Shown: one piece after another, positions 51,082-61,016 of the stretch
How the letters are laid out: each line of letters begins with the position of its first letter
Position numbering within the stretch: position 1 is the first letter of the stretch
Origin: Paenibacillus tundrae
GTDB taxonomy: Bacteria > Bacillota > Bacilli > Paenibacillales > Paenibacillaceae
Length of the DNA: 64,000 bases
Direction of reading: 5' to 3'
Assembly (NCBI RefSeq): GCF_036884255.1
Contig: NZ_CP145605.1
Location: forward strand, 1,178,001 to 1,242,000
The notes under the pieces: model-generated
The model's database searches: none
What the model was told of the DNA's origin: nothing
Seen by the model: the letters and a program-made list of their open reading frames with translations, nothing else
Program-made: the position numbers and the translations under genes

Positions 51082-51936
51082 CTATTTGTTGCGATTATAA
51101 TTCTGTATACGCTGAGACTCTGATTCACCCTCGGCTTCAGATTCCGCGTAACGCGCTAGCACCTTAGAGGCCGTCTCCGCCATACGCTTGCGGAGCGATG
51201 CATTGTCAGTGATCCGAACTCTTTTCCCCAGAAAGCGCATCTTGGATAAAACATAATCCATTTCTCCCCGTGGAATCGTGAGTATAATCCGGTAGGTTTG
51301 TTCGCCTTCATCATAGTCGACCTGCTTCTCGAAGCAGGAGAATGCGTACAGGATCCGCGACAGCTCCTGATTAAATTCAGGCAACACTTCAATGGTTACA
51401 GTTGTCTTTCGGTGTTCAGTTAATGTGGTAATCTTTTGTGCATACTTGGAAGCGAGAGCTGCTTCAATGGGTTCGGCTTCTACGGCAATGATACTGTGAA
51501 GCTTGGTAGCCATGAGCTTGTGAAAGCGCGGGGCATACCAGAGCACATACCATTCTTTTTTGACCATAGAGTATTCCAGCTTGTATGGAAATCCGAACTG
51601 GTCGTTGCTGATTCTTCCATTGCGGACACGTCCAGTTAAGCGAAACCCCTGATGATGCAATATCATCTGCCTTAAGGTTTGGAGAAGTGGATGGGAGACG
51701 CTGTTCTCTACGCTTTTGGCTTTTTCCGTCAGGTAGTCCTGAAGGTTCAAGTCCTGCTCTGGTTCCAACATCTCCTGCAGTTTCTTAAGGGTCAAGGGAC
51801 GTAGTGCCTCGAACGCCGCTGGATGCTTCAACATCAACCGCAGCCAAGCGCGTTCTTGCGATGTCCAAGTGAACAGTCCTGTCTCATTCAATCTCGTCAT
51901 AATCTGGTAATTGAACATTTTCTCGAACAGGTTCAT
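51082..51936 (-). CDS. WYL-domain regulator, second of a pair
   Basis: A 284-residue protein. The N-terminal about 85 residues are helical (NLFEKMFNYQIMTRLNETG, TSQERAWLRLMLKHPAAFEAL). A WYL-like beta domain spans about 110-190 (KLEYSMVKKEWYVLWYAPRFHKLMATKLHSIIAVE), followed by a WCX-type C-terminal domain. WYL proteins sense nucleic-acid or nucleotide ligands and often control defence and repair genes. The start is uncertain: ATG 51936 has AAGGAG at a long distance. It overlaps the upstream WYL gene by 53 bp, so both are one transcription unit. Confidence 0.8.
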   Translation of the reverse strand: MNLFEKMFNYQIMTRLNETGLFTWTSQERAWLRLMLKHPAAFEALRPLTLKKLQEMLEPEQDLNLQDYLTEKAKSVENSVSHPLLQTLRQMILHHQGFRLTGRVRNGRISNDQFGFPYKLEYSMVKKEWYVLWYAPRFHKLMATKLHSIIAVEAEPIEAALASKYAQKITTLTEHRKTTVTIEVLPEFNQELSRILYAFSCFEKQVDYDEGEQTYRIILTIPRGEMDYVLSKMRFLGKRVRITDNASLRKRMAETASKVLARYAESEAEGESESQRIQNYNRNK

Positions 51937-53239
51937 AGTACTGAGCAATCTCCTTCCATTCCTTAATCATTTCTTGGCGTAGCCTGCGGGGAGCAAGCAC
52001 TTCACAGCTAGAGCCGAAACTCCGCAGCCATGGTTTGATCTCAGTTGTACCGTTCACACGAATCTCATAGAGGAAAGTATCATTACTTTCAGGCGTGATC
52101 GTACCCCATTGCCCTTGTAACTTCACACGATCCAATATGAAGTTGCGCTGACCATCGGTGGGGTGGAAGAAACGTGCTTGCACAGTAACGGTATTTCCGG
52201 TATCCACGAGCCAGCTGTAACGGCTAAGATCGGCCCATTGTTTTTTCAATTGATTCATGTATGATTCATTCGCCGCGTCTTGCTCTTCGATCTGTGTAAT
52301 GCCCTCCATTCGAAATTTCACGAAACCACGACGTCCTTGATATCCGACAACATACCAACGTCCATATTGATGGTCATAGACCACCTCCAGGGGAAGGATG
52401 CGGTTCAGACGTCCCTCAGCTTCTCGTTCAAATAACGGATTCGTGTTCTGTGAGCTGTAGCTAGATGGCTTCTTAGGGGAATAATAGATAAACTGAACCC
52501 ATTTCCGCTGCCGAATTGCACCAAGTAATGTGTATAAATGCGCTTCGTCCAAGATGCGTGAGTAGTAGTGGTATTTATAGATGAAAGGCTCGGTTGCCTC
52601 TTCTTGCGGATAACTTAGAGCAATTGCCTTTTTGAGGCTATCCCGCAGTAAATATCCTTGAACAGAAGGAACCTGAGTGTTCGCCATGATATCCACAAAA
52701 TCATATAGTTCCAGTTGTTCCTCAGCCGTGAGTTTCGTCAAGACATCCTGTTGCAGAAGATACCGATAGGGTCTGCCGCCAGGTTCCTTGCGAATAACGC
52801 CAACCTCTTCCAGATATTTAAGATCCGAACGAATCGTTTTCTCATCAGGCAATGCCATGTCCTCAGGTAGATCTTCGCAGCAGGCATCGAGAAGTTCCAT
52901 AGCGGTTAGTGGTGTTTGCTGAAGCGCATGTAAAAGAAGGACAAGCCGCTTAACCTCCGTCTCTTTCATCGACTTGGCGCGAAATAGGAAGAGCAGCATA
53001 GGCTCTGCCGACTCACCATATTGGAAGCGAGCCAGGTCATTCATTTCTTTGCCTGGCTCTGAATCCGTGCGTTGTTCTGAGACAGTCTGCATAATCTCTC
53101 TTAATCGCCGTGTCGTCTTATCGAAGGTATGTATTGAAATGCCGAGCCGTTCAGCATATTGCTTACGATTATATGCACCACTTGTTAGGGATAACATACG
53201 AAGAAACTGAATTTCTTTGTCAAAGCTCTCTTTTGCCAT
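51884..53239 (-). CDS. HTH-WYL transcriptional regulator
   Basis: A 451-residue regulator: N-terminal HTH (SGAYNRKQYAERLGISIHTFDKTTRRLREIM), a second winged-helix-like portion (about 110-170, DEKTIRSDLKYLEEVGVIRKE), then a WYL domain about 245-330 (AIRQRKWVQFIYYSPKK, RILPLEVVYDHQYGRWYVVGY, FRMEGITQIEEQ) and a WCX C-terminal domain. ATG 53239 has AAGGAGTGAGT upstream. It is transcribed away from the RlaP-Hen1-Pnkp operon and is the natural candidate to control it. WYL domains bind single-stranded nucleic acid or nucleotides, so the trigger could be broken RNA; that is inference. Confidence 0.88.
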   Translation of the reverse strand: MAKESFDKEIQFLRMLSLTSGAYNRKQYAERLGISIHTFDKTTRRLREIMQTVSEQRTDSEPGKEMNDLARFQYGESAEPMLLFLFRAKSMKETEVKRLVLLLHALQQTPLTAMELLDACCEDLPEDMALPDEKTIRSDLKYLEEVGVIRKEPGGRPYRYLLQQDVLTKLTAEEQLELYDFVDIMANTQVPSVQGYLLRDSLKKAIALSYPQEEATEPFIYKYHYYSRILDEAHLYTLLGAIRQRKWVQFIYYSPKKPSSYSSQNTNPLFEREAEGRLNRILPLEVVYDHQYGRWYVVGYQGRRGFVKFRMEGITQIEEQDAANESYMNQLKKQWADLSRYSWLVDTGNTVTVQARFFHPTDGQRNFILDRVKLQGQWGTITPESNDTFLYEIRVNGTTEIKPWLRSFGSSCEVLAPRRLRQEMIKEWKEIAQYYEPVRENVQLPDYDEIE

Positions 53240-53315
53240 AATACTCACTCCTTGTTGGCCTAGAGCCGGTGAATAGGTGGAGATTCTCCCAGTGTTTGTC
53301 TATAAAATCTTATGC

Positions 53316-53356
53316 AAGTGCGTGTTCCAACAGGGTCAAATGCTAGTGCCGAGAAG
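53316..53356 (+). repeat. Left-end fragment of the dispersed TTCAAAAAG repeat
   Basis: AAGTGCGTGTTC followed by a diverged AACAGGG stretch and GTGCCGAGAAGA resembles 36891-36930 of the complete element. It lies in the 324-bp divergent region between the WYL regulator and the RNA-repair operon; the rest of that region shows no structure I can support. Confidence 0.45.
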
Positions 53357-53563
53357 ACTTCTCGTATCCTCTTATTGTAACAGGAATATAGGTAGCTTTC
53401 ATTTTATATGTGTCTGTCGCCATACTTTCACCATGTTCCTGACGTCGAAGAAGAGGCATAATCAAACCATAGGTTTGAGCAGACGATTACATGAGAGCAG
53501 ATAGGATCACAAACCCACGAAGAATCGGAGCTATGCATCGTATCGCCAAAGGAGGGAAATACA

Positions 53564-54355
53564 ATGAACGTAATTAGTGAAGAAATGCGATCCATGATTC
53601 ATCAGCAATTGGAGCAGATTGAACGGGAAGAGCAGGTTCAGATCCTCTATGCTTGCGAGTCAGGCAGTCGTGCCTGGGGATTCCCCTCACAGGATAGTGA
53701 TTACGATGTACGCTTTATCTATGTGAGACCGCTGGAATGGTATCTCTCTATTGAAGAGGGACGAGATGTTATTGAACGGCCCATCAATGATCAGCTTGAT
53801 ATTAACGGTTGGGATTTGCGTAAGGCGCTGAAGTTATTCCGTAAATCGAATCCCCCGCTGCTGGAGTGGTTGCAATCGCCGATCCAGTACTTGGAGAAGT
53901 CTAGTATAGCAGGGCAGATTCGTGCAAAGTCGCCACTAACGTTCTCGTCTAAATCTTGTATGTTTCATTATCTGAATATGGCAAAAGGAAATTTCCGGGA
54001 TTACTTGCAGGGGAATCAGGTGAAGATTAAGAAGTATTTCTATGTCCTGCGTCCACTACTTGCCTGTGGCTGGATTGAGCGATATGAGACGATGCCGCCA
54101 ATGGAGTTCGAACGATTAGTTGAAGATCTGATTCCTGCAGGGGATCCTTTATCTATAGAGATTCATGACCTGCTGCGCCGTAAAAAAGCAGGAGATGAGC
54201 TTGATATCGAGCCGCAGTTGCCTGCGATCCAAGCATTTTTGACAGAACAGATCGAGCACTATGAACGGATTGCCTCACAGATGGCAAGAGAGGATGCCGT
54301 ACAGGTTCAGGAACTGGATCGTATCTTTCGTTTGGCGCTGCAAGAAGTATGGTGA
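53564..54355 (+). CDS. RlaP-like nucleotidyltransferase of the RNA-repair operon
   Basis: A 263-residue polymerase-beta-superfamily nucleotidyltransferase: ACESGSRAWGFPSQDSDYDVRFIYVRP carries the GS and metal-binding DxD residues (Asp44, Asp46 region). This is followed by LEWLQSPIQY and a helical C-terminal part. It fits RlaP, a family named for its association with RNA ligase and repair operons. Its exact reaction is not established; nucleotide addition to RNA ends before sealing is a reasonable guess. ATG 53564 has AAAGGAGGG upstream. It is the first gene of the operon with hen1 and pnkp, with a 74-bp gap to hen1. Confidence 0.85.
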   Translation: MNVISEEMRSMIHQQLEQIEREEQVQILYACESGSRAWGFPSQDSDYDVRFIYVRPLEWYLSIEEGRDVIERPINDQLDINGWDLRKALKLFRKSNPPLLEWLQSPIQYLEKSSIAGQIRAKSPLTFSSKSCMFHYLNMAKGNFRDYLQGNQVKIKKYFYVLRPLLACGWIERYETMPPMEFERLVEDLIPAGDPLSIEIHDLLRRKKAGDELDIEPQLPAIQAFLTEQIEHYERIASQMAREDAVQVQELDRIFRLALQEVW

Positions 54356-54429
54356 ATAGATTAAAGAGCCTGAAAATCGACTTTATGAACACACACTTAT
54401 AGAACGGATTAACGAAGGAGGAAGCATCG

Positions 54430-55887
54430 ATGCATCTTATTTTACAAGCAAGTGGGGCAGACGCGGCAGTGGTGTCTCATTTGCTCGCGAAGAACCCTAA
54501 CAATATATACGATCGGACAGACAAAGGCGTGCGGGTCAGAATGGTCTATACCCGCGCAACGTCTAGTGAGACGGAAGTGTTAATTCATGCAGAGCCTGAT
54601 CCAGTAGATCTGGTGAGAGGTAGCCCCGACGGTTACGATATTACGCAATATATCAATGATCGGGAATTTGTGACAAGCAGTCTATTCTGCTCCTACATAC
54701 GTTCAGCACTTGGCACAGCTTTGAACGGTAAACCGAAGGAAGAATATACGAAATGGGTGGAGCATCCTTTTGACCTGCAATTATCCTTCGGACCGGTAGC
54801 TTCGGATTTACCTGATCGCGTGGTGGAAGAGTTATTTTCCCACTTAGGGTATGCCGTTACTTTGGAACGAGAAGAGCTGTCCTATTCCTTCGATCTGAAG
54901 AAGAGAAGCAGTGTAAGACGCATCATTCTTCGTGGTCAGGAGACCGTGCAAAATGCACTGCGTCAGTTATTTCTATTGATTCCGGTGTTGGATAACTATA
55001 AGCACTATTTCATCAGCGAGGATGAGATTGATAAAATTAAGCGTTACGGTGACGGCTGGCTGGAGACCCATCCGCACAAGGAACTTATTGTTAAACGTAC
55101 CTTACGATTCGCTGAACTTATAAGGAAATATGAGTCGAAGGAAGGTAGGTTGTCTATCTCAGACAACAAGCCGCTCAGCGCAGAAGACGTGGAGAATGAC
55201 AGAAATGCATTATCCGAGCGTTCAAACGAGGCATCAACAGATGATGTCCTAACGGACGACCCACCGGTAAGGTTGAATGAGTTACGATACCGTGCCATTA
55301 CGGATGTGGTCGCTCGTTTGCCGCACAGACGGAGAATCGTCGACATGGGTGCAGGAGAAGGGAAGCTATCGGCAAGGCTGGCGACCATTGCAGGGGTAGA
55401 GTCTATTCTGGCAGTGGAGCCTTCTGGTCAATCCCGTCTACGTGCGATGGAACGATTTGCGAAGCTGGAGGGTCGTCATGGGGTCTTTGCGATGCCAGAG
55501 CCGATCATCGGATCACTATTTTATTTTGATGAACAGCTGCAGCATCAGGATGTCATGATTCTGTGCGAAGTCATTGAGCATATTGAGGCGTACCGCCTAG
55601 ATGGAATTATGAATACGCTGCTTCAGGAATATCAGCCAGAAGTCTTGATCGTGACCACACCGAATAAGGAATACAACGAGGTCTATGCGATGGAGCAGGA
55701 AAGTTTCCGTCACCACGATCATCGTTTCGAGTGGACACGCACTGAACTGGCTGAACGATGTGTGGAATGGTCGGCAGGTACGAATTACACCTATACGATC
55801 CAAGGCATTGGTGAACAGGTGGAAGGGTATGGACAGCCTACACAGATGATTATTTTTGGGCGCAGAGAGGAGGGACACCAACAATGA
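54430..55887 (+). CDS. hen1: Hen1 3'-terminal RNA ribose 2'-O-methyltransferase
   Basis: A 485-residue bacterial Hen1. The N-terminal about 240 residues form the domain that activates the Pnkp ligase (MHLILQASGADAAVVSHLLAKNP, YDITQYINDREFVTSSLFCSYI, FDLQLSFGPVASDLPD). A charged linker follows, and the C-terminal methyltransferase has the SAM motif IVDMGAGEGKLSARL (from about residue 300), the metal-binding EVIEH (about 380-384) and HHDH (about 428-431), and TTPNKEYN. It methylates the 2'-OH at a broken RNA 3' end before sealing, which protects the junction from being cut again. ATG 54430 has AAGGAGGAAGC upstream. It overlaps pnkp by 4 bp. Confidence 0.95.
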   Translation: MHLILQASGADAAVVSHLLAKNPNNIYDRTDKGVRVRMVYTRATSSETEVLIHAEPDPVDLVRGSPDGYDITQYINDREFVTSSLFCSYIRSALGTALNGKPKEEYTKWVEHPFDLQLSFGPVASDLPDRVVEELFSHLGYAVTLEREELSYSFDLKKRSSVRRIILRGQETVQNALRQLFLLIPVLDNYKHYFISEDEIDKIKRYGDGWLETHPHKELIVKRTLRFAELIRKYESKEGRLSISDNKPLSAEDVENDRNALSERSNEASTDDVLTDDPPVRLNELRYRAITDVVARLPHRRRIVDMGAGEGKLSARLATIAGVESILAVEPSGQSRLRAMERFAKLEGRHGVFAMPEPIIGSLFYFDEQLQHQDVMILCEVIEHIEAYRLDGIMNTLLQEYQPEVLIVTTPNKEYNEVYAMEQESFRHHDHRFEWTRTELAERCVEWSAGTNYTYTIQGIGEQVEGYGQPTQMIIFGRREEGHQQ

Positions 55888-58565
55888 GAGAGGACAAGAA
55901 ACAGGTAACATCAAGAGCAGGAGAAGTATCTCGTCCGAAGGGTCACGAAGTATCTCGCACAGAGCGAAAAAATCGAGAGATCAAGCTGCCACATGCGGGA
56001 GTTGTGGTACTCGTTGGGCCGTCAAACAGTGGCAAAACGACAATGCTGGATCGTTTAGCGAGGGAGGGCGTCATCCGGCGAACCGAAGCGGTCTCGTCAG
56101 ATCAGTTTCGGATGCTAGTAGGCGATGAAGAATATATGGAGTGGAAGAACCGTCCACGTAGCGAGGCGGATGTGTTGTATGCCGAATATCAGCAGGTATC
56201 CGCGAAGGCGTTTGAGGCGATGGAAGCTATCGTAAGTACGCGTTGCCGCCTGAATAAGCTGACGTGGATAGATGCAACGCATCTATATCCCGAAGATCGA
56301 GAACGCCTTGTTCGTTTGGCAAGAAAAGCACACGTGCCTGTGATCGCCATCGTACTTGATATTCCGGAGAAGGAGCTGTTGGAACGGGACAGCCAGCGGG
56401 AGTACCCGCGTGGACGGCAACGGGTGAAGCAACAGGTACAGCAATTTAAGCGCTCATTACGCTCTATTCGCGAAGAAGGATTCGATGCGAATTATATCCT
56501 GAAACAGCCGGATGAGATCACATTTGTTCGGACAACGAACCCACTTGTGCTGGATATGGGAGCAGGAGTGGACATCATCGGAGATATTCACGGCTGTTAT
56601 GAAGAGATGATGGAATTAATCGTCAAGTTGGGATATGTGAGAGGTGAGACCGGGCTATACCAACACCCAGACGGACGTAAGCTTGTTTCGGTCGGGGATG
56701 TATCGAGTCGTGGGCCTGAATCTCTCAAGTGTTTGATATTCTGGCAACAGCATTGTGCAGCAGGTCTCGCTTATATGATTGATAGTAATCATGGTTGGAA
56801 AATTGCACGATATCTGGATGGCCGCGATGTCACGCTTAGTCATGGAGATGAGCTTGTAGAAGCTGAGCTGATTCAACTGGAACAAGCCCAAGGTACAGAT
56901 CAGGCACAGCAAGTGCGAGCAGAACTGAGAGACTTTCTGCTCGAAGCTCCGTCACATCTGGTGTTCACCCAGAACGGTGTACGGCAGGTGGTCGTTGCCC
57001 ATGCAGGGATACGAGATCATTTTATAGGGAAACAATCCAAGCGTATTCAAGATTACTGCCGTTTTGGTGATGTAGAAGGGACAGATGCGGAAGGTCGCCC
57101 AATCCGCAAAGATTGGTATGTAGACCATACTTCTGGTGAATGCATCGTCTGGGGACATGACCCTCGTCCATATCCTACGATTGTGAACGACACCGTCAAC
57201 ATTGACCAAGGTGTAGTATTTGGTGGCATGCTGACAGCTTGGCGCATGCCTGAGCGGGAATCAGTTAGTGTACCTGCCCGGAAGGATTATGCCGAGGATC
57301 GCAACAGCCCATTAGTACGTTGGGAAAGAAAACGTTTGTCGCCGCCGAATTTGCGTAAATTCAAGGAAGGGTTCACCGTACAAACGAATTCGCGGATGGA
57401 TGTAACGATACATGGCGAGGTTGCTCAAACGGCGATTGATACGTTCTCCCATTTCACCGTACCTCTCGAAGAGCTGGTATACATTCCGCCAACGATGAGT
57501 CCACCGCCTGTAGCTTCTTCGGTGGAAGGTTATCTGGAGTATCCACAGGATGCCTTCCAGTATTATCGCTCACAAGGCGTTACCCGTATGGTTGCTGAGA
57601 AAAAACATATGGGAAGCCGCGCCATACTGCTGATTTTCCGTGATGAGCAGGTAGCGCGGCAGCGAGTAGGTCGACCAATGCTCGGGAACATCGTGACTCG
57701 TACAGGCAGATCCTTTTTTGATCCAGCAACAGAGCAATTGGTATTGTCCAGACTACATGCCGACTTGAGCGCAGATGGCTATTTTGAGCGGCATCAAACC
57801 GAATTTGTATTACTTGACGCTGAGATTGTGCCATGGAACCTGAAGGCGAGGGAGCTAATCGCTTCACAGTATGCGCATGTGTCTGAATCGTCTCTTGTAG
57901 ATCGTAATATTATGGTGGATAAACTTCGTGAAGCGGAGAAGGTGGGTCGTGATGTAACCGAATGGTTACAGGAGACTGAGCTCAAGCTTGCAAATGCCCA
58001 GACATTTCGCGATGTATTCCAATACTATTGCTGGGATGTAAATGATATTGGCGACATTCGGATTGCCCCGTTCCATACGTTGGCACACAGCACGGGTACA
58101 TTCTGGGAGCAGACGCATGAATGGCATATGGAGCAGAATCGTGAGTTTGCCCGAATCTCCCCATTGATGATGGAAACAGAATACCGTATCATCGCTGACG
58201 AGACAGATGAGGCAGACATTATTCGCTGGTGGGATGAAATGACGGCAGAAGGTCATGAAGGGATTGTTATCAAACCAGAGACGTTCCGCACCTGGAACGG
58301 AAACAAAATGATTCAGCCTGCCATCAAAGTTAGAGGACGCGCCTATTTGCACATCATCTATGGTATGGATTATCTTGCGCCTGAGAACTTATCACGCCTT
58401 CGGAAACGCAAAACCTCCAAAAAAGAAAGACATGCGCTCATGGAGAGTGCTTTGGGAATGGAAGGGATCGAGCGTTTCGTACGCGGTGAATCGGTGGAGC
58501 GGATTCATGAATGTGTACTCGCCACATTGTCCCTCGAATCAGATCGAATAGACCCACGATTATAG
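55884..58565 (+). CDS. pnkp: Pnkp RNA end-healing and sealing enzyme
   Basis: An 893-residue three-domain enzyme. The N-terminal polynucleotide kinase has P-loop GPSNSGKTTMLDRL (about 45-58). The central Ca/Mn-dependent phosphatase (from about 228) has IIGDIHGCYEEM, SVGDVSSRGPES and DSNHGWK. The C-terminal ligase/adenylyltransferase has motif I KKHMGSR (nucleotidyl Lys near 573) and later HEGIVIKPE and MIQPAIKVRGR. It phosphorylates the 5' end, removes 2',3'-cyclic phosphate and, with Hen1, seals RNA. A basic N-terminal tail of about 35 residues precedes the kinase and is longer than needed for the fold. ATG 55884 overlaps the hen1 stop (ATGA), with GAGGAGGGAC upstream. A terminator follows. 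Confidence 0.97.
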   Translation: MREDKKQVTSRAGEVSRPKGHEVSRTERKNREIKLPHAGVVVLVGPSNSGKTTMLDRLAREGVIRRTEAVSSDQFRMLVGDEEYMEWKNRPRSEADVLYAEYQQVSAKAFEAMEAIVSTRCRLNKLTWIDATHLYPEDRERLVRLARKAHVPVIAIVLDIPEKELLERDSQREYPRGRQRVKQQVQQFKRSLRSIREEGFDANYILKQPDEITFVRTTNPLVLDMGAGVDIIGDIHGCYEEMMELIVKLGYVRGETGLYQHPDGRKLVSVGDVSSRGPESLKCLIFWQQHCAAGLAYMIDSNHGWKIARYLDGRDVTLSHGDELVEAELIQLEQAQGTDQAQQVRAELRDFLLEAPSHLVFTQNGVRQVVVAHAGIRDHFIGKQSKRIQDYCRFGDVEGTDAEGRPIRKDWYVDHTSGECIVWGHDPRPYPTIVNDTVNIDQGVVFGGMLTAWRMPERESVSVPARKDYAEDRNSPLVRWERKRLSPPNLRKFKEGFTVQTNSRMDVTIHGEVAQTAIDTFSHFTVPLEELVYIPPTMSPPPVASSVEGYLEYPQDAFQYYRSQGVTRMVAEKKHMGSRAILLIFRDEQVARQRVGRPMLGNIVTRTGRSFFDPATEQLVLSRLHADLSADGYFERHQTEFVLLDAEIVPWNLKARELIASQYAHVSESSLVDRNIMVDKLREAEKVGRDVTEWLQETELKLANAQTFRDVFQYYCWDVNDIGDIRIAPFHTLAHSTGTFWEQTHEWHMEQNREFARISPLMMETEYRIIADETDEADIIRWWDEMTAEGHEGIVIKPETFRTWNGNKMIQPAIKVRGRAYLHIIYGMDYLAPENLSRLRKRKTSKKERHALMESALGMEGIERFVRGESVERIHECVLATLSLESDRIDPRL

Positions 58566-58881
58566 AATTGGATTATAGAGAGCGTAATTGTTAGGTACAA
58601 TTGTAGAGATGTAAATGAATCGGATAGCCTTGTACACTAGGTTGAACATCTGGGATTATTCGTAAGTTAAATCCAAATAAAGTAATGTGATTTGAATGTT
58701 TTCATTCAATTTACATTGCTTTTTTCTTTTTTTTCAGAGGCAGAAACCGTTGGTACTTAACCCTTTTGGCTTGTTTGAAGCAGGGGAGAGTCTTTGAGCC
58801 ACCTAAATATTTCCTCTATGGATTCCGATAATATGTATGAATGTATTTTATTGTGAATGACTCAGAAAGGAAGCGGAGACC
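58566..58881. other. Intergenic region after the RNA-repair operon
   Basis: 316 bp with no gene. It contains the terminator at 58678-58728. The remainder is AT-rich leader of the next gene, without a confident promoter. Confidence 0.45.
58678..58728 (+). terminator. Terminator of the RNA-repair operon
   Basis: AGTAATGT (58681-58688) pairs with ACATTGCT (58713-58720), with an inner TTGAATG/CATTCAA stem; TTTTTT follows. Confidence 0.8.
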
Positions 58882-59460
58882 TTGTTCAAAAGGGTAGAGA
58901 GTGAAGTGGAACTGGCCATGTTCAACGGGATATGGACAACTGTCTGGACAGAAAAAGGATTCGAGCTTGAATTTTCAGAGGAAATTCTGGAAAGATACGT
59001 GGTGATTACGGAGGAAGGATACTATGTAGGTACAACGGAGATCAAGCCGTATTCTGAGGATAGCTCCATTAATGAAATTGGATCATTCCACACGCATCCC
59101 ATGATTCAAGAGAACCTGAAAAAGGTTGCAGAGATTGATAAAATGGCAGTTTTGTCGAGCTTCCGGGGGCAATATATTGCCGAATTGTTGTCTGCAATCG
59201 TTCACTATGCGGAGAAGAACGGTTTAACGTATTTTGTCATGTTGCTTCAACCCACGCTGATGCGTGCTTTACGAGTCTCATATCATCTGCCGATTCATAA
59301 GGTTGCGGGGAGGGTGTTCTATAAGGGCGAAGACGTTATTCCCTCGATTGTGAATGTGAGAGATGTATATATGCATAAAGAACGGTATTCGTGGATTATC
59401 CAATCGGAATCAGATTCAGCCTTGGTGTCTAAGGGACTACAACTGTCCCAGCAAACTTAA
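58882..59460 (+). CDS. GNAT / N-acyl amino acid synthase-like protein
   Basis: A 192-residue protein that looks like the GNAT-type fold of N-acyl amino acid synthases and acyl-homoserine-lactone synthases: [22 protein letters not shown] at the start, [20 protein letters not shown], the core strand-loop [36 protein letters not shown], and [24 protein letters not shown] at the acceptor end. No acyl-CoA-binding Q/RxxGxG/A loop is obvious, so activity is uncertain. TTG 58882 has AAAGGAAGCGGAG upstream. It ends 68 bp before a chemoreceptor gene and is probably co-transcribed with it. Confidence 0.55.
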   Translation: MFKRVESEVELAMFNGIWTTVWTEKGFELEFSEEILERYVVITEEGYYVGTTEIKPYSEDSSINEIGSFHTHPMIQENLKKVAEIDKMAVLSSFRGQYIAELLSAIVHYAEKNGLTYFVMLLQPTLMRALRVSYHLPIHKVAGRVFYKGEDVIPSIVNVRDVYMHKERYSWIIQSESDSALVSKGLQLSQQT

Positions 59461-59528
59461 TCTATCAGATCTTACATAGGTTATTCATGGTATTTCAATG
59501 GGAGTACTTTACAGAGGGGAGAAACATC

Positions 59529-61013
59529 ATGGTTAAGGGAGCTCTGACGGAGCTAGACAAACGTAACCGGCTATTCATCAAAATTTTGTGGATCATGCTT
59601 GCGTTTAGTATCGTTACGGATATTATGATTGGACTGGGCATGAATATTATTTTGATGCTGGTGGGGATAGGAGGTACGTCATGTGCTGTGGCTACATTCA
59701 TGACATACAAGCGAATCTGGGTTACATCGATTAAATATTTTATCGCTTGTATCGTAACATTGATTGTTGTCATGCTGATCGTATTCGATCCGAATCCGGT
59801 CATTAGCACGTATTTCTTAGTTTATGTGAATTTGGCGATTATGGCGCTGTATGCAGACTATAAGACGATCATATTTACAGGAGTACTGGGTGCAGGCGTG
59901 AGCACGTACATATTTATGATACCGGAATATGGAGATCGACTGTTTGCAGGGGATTCGCTCTTGTACTTGTATCTGTACCTTGGATTTGCGACAGCTGCAT
60001 TAGCTTTTGGTGCAAACTTTAGTCAACGGTTACAAAAGCAAGTTACCGAGAGACAGCAGGAGACGCTGGAAGCGAAGAAGGTTGCAGATCATCTGCTTGA
60101 GCAATTGAAGGCTTCTGTTCTGACATTGGATCAGTTCAGCAACAATCAGCAAGAGGGTGTACGCACAACAGGAGAAATCAGTAAAGAAGTCACCCTCAGC
60201 TTCACGGAGATGACATCATCCATTGAAGCACAGACCGGTAGTGTCATGAGAGTAAACGAGACATCACAGACGATCAATCAGACGGTAGGTACATTACTCG
60301 ATGGTACACGTGAGCTACAGAATTATGCAGCGGAGAATACTAGACTTACCGAGCAGAGCAGCACTCAGATGGGCGTGTTATCTGCTGACGTGGAGAACGT
60401 ACATCAGATGATGGGCAGTACAGTAGAGATGATGCAAAAGCTTAACAGTGATAATGAACGAATCAGCTCCATCGTTAGTGTCATTCAGGAGCTCGCAGAA
60501 CAGACCAATCTACTTGCATTGAATGCCGCGATTGAAGCCGCACGAGCAGGTGAGCATGGCAGAGGGTTCGCCGTTGTATCCGATGAGGTACGCAAGTTAG
60601 CAGATAGCTCAAGAAAAGCGGCGGCTGAGATTGATGGCATTCTATCCAATATTCGTTCGCAGATCAGTGGGCTACATGGACAGGTTGTTCATGGACAAAC
60701 TGCTGTAGCCACCAGCAGAACAGTTTCACAGGAAGTGAGCGACCTTATTGAGCAGATTCATGAGAATATGGAGCGGATGAAGGAGCACACCGATCGTGTA
60801 GGCGAATCATCGAACCATCTGCATGTACAGCAGAATGAAATGGTAGATAGTATGTCTCACATTGCGGGGATCACGCAGGAGAATATGGCTTCTGTTGAGG
60901 ATATGCATCAGAATATGCGAACGCAGGATTCCAAAATGACAGACATGATTAGTGATTACGCTAAACTAGATCAGTTGATTACAAGTATGAAGAAACTGGT
61001 TGCTACTTCATAA
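59529..61013 (+). CDS. Methyl-accepting chemotaxis protein with membrane-embedded N-terminus, no HAMP
   Basis: 494 residues. About residues 15-165 hold six hydrophobic helices with very short loops ([103 protein letters not shown]). There is no external sensor and no HAMP. A coiled coil then leads to the signalling domain with the tip [38 protein letters not shown]. It may sense membrane state or a lipophilic ligand. ATG 59529 has GAGGGGAGAAAC upstream; an earlier start at 59487 lacks a site. It follows a GNAT-like gene. Confidence 0.93.
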   Translation: MVKGALTELDKRNRLFIKILWIMLAFSIVTDIMIGLGMNIILMLVGIGGTSCAVATFMTYKRIWVTSIKYFIACIVTLIVVMLIVFDPNPVISTYFLVYVNLAIMALYADYKTIIFTGVLGAGVSTYIFMIPEYGDRLFAGDSLLYLYLYLGFATAALAFGANFSQRLQKQVTERQQETLEAKKVADHLLEQLKASVLTLDQFSNNQQEGVRTTGEISKEVTLSFTEMTSSIEAQTGSVMRVNETSQTINQTVGTLLDGTRELQNYAAENTRLTEQSSTQMGVLSADVENVHQMMGSTVEMMQKLNSDNERISSIVSVIQELAEQTNLLALNAAIEAARAGEHGRGFAVVSDEVRKLADSSRKAAAEIDGILSNIRSQISGLHGQVVHGQTAVATSRTVSQEVSDLIEQIHENMERMKEHTDRVGESSNHLHVQQNEMVDSMSHIAGITQENMASVEDMHQNMRTQDSKMTDMISDYAKLDQLITSMKKLVATS

Positions 61014-61016
61014 TCG

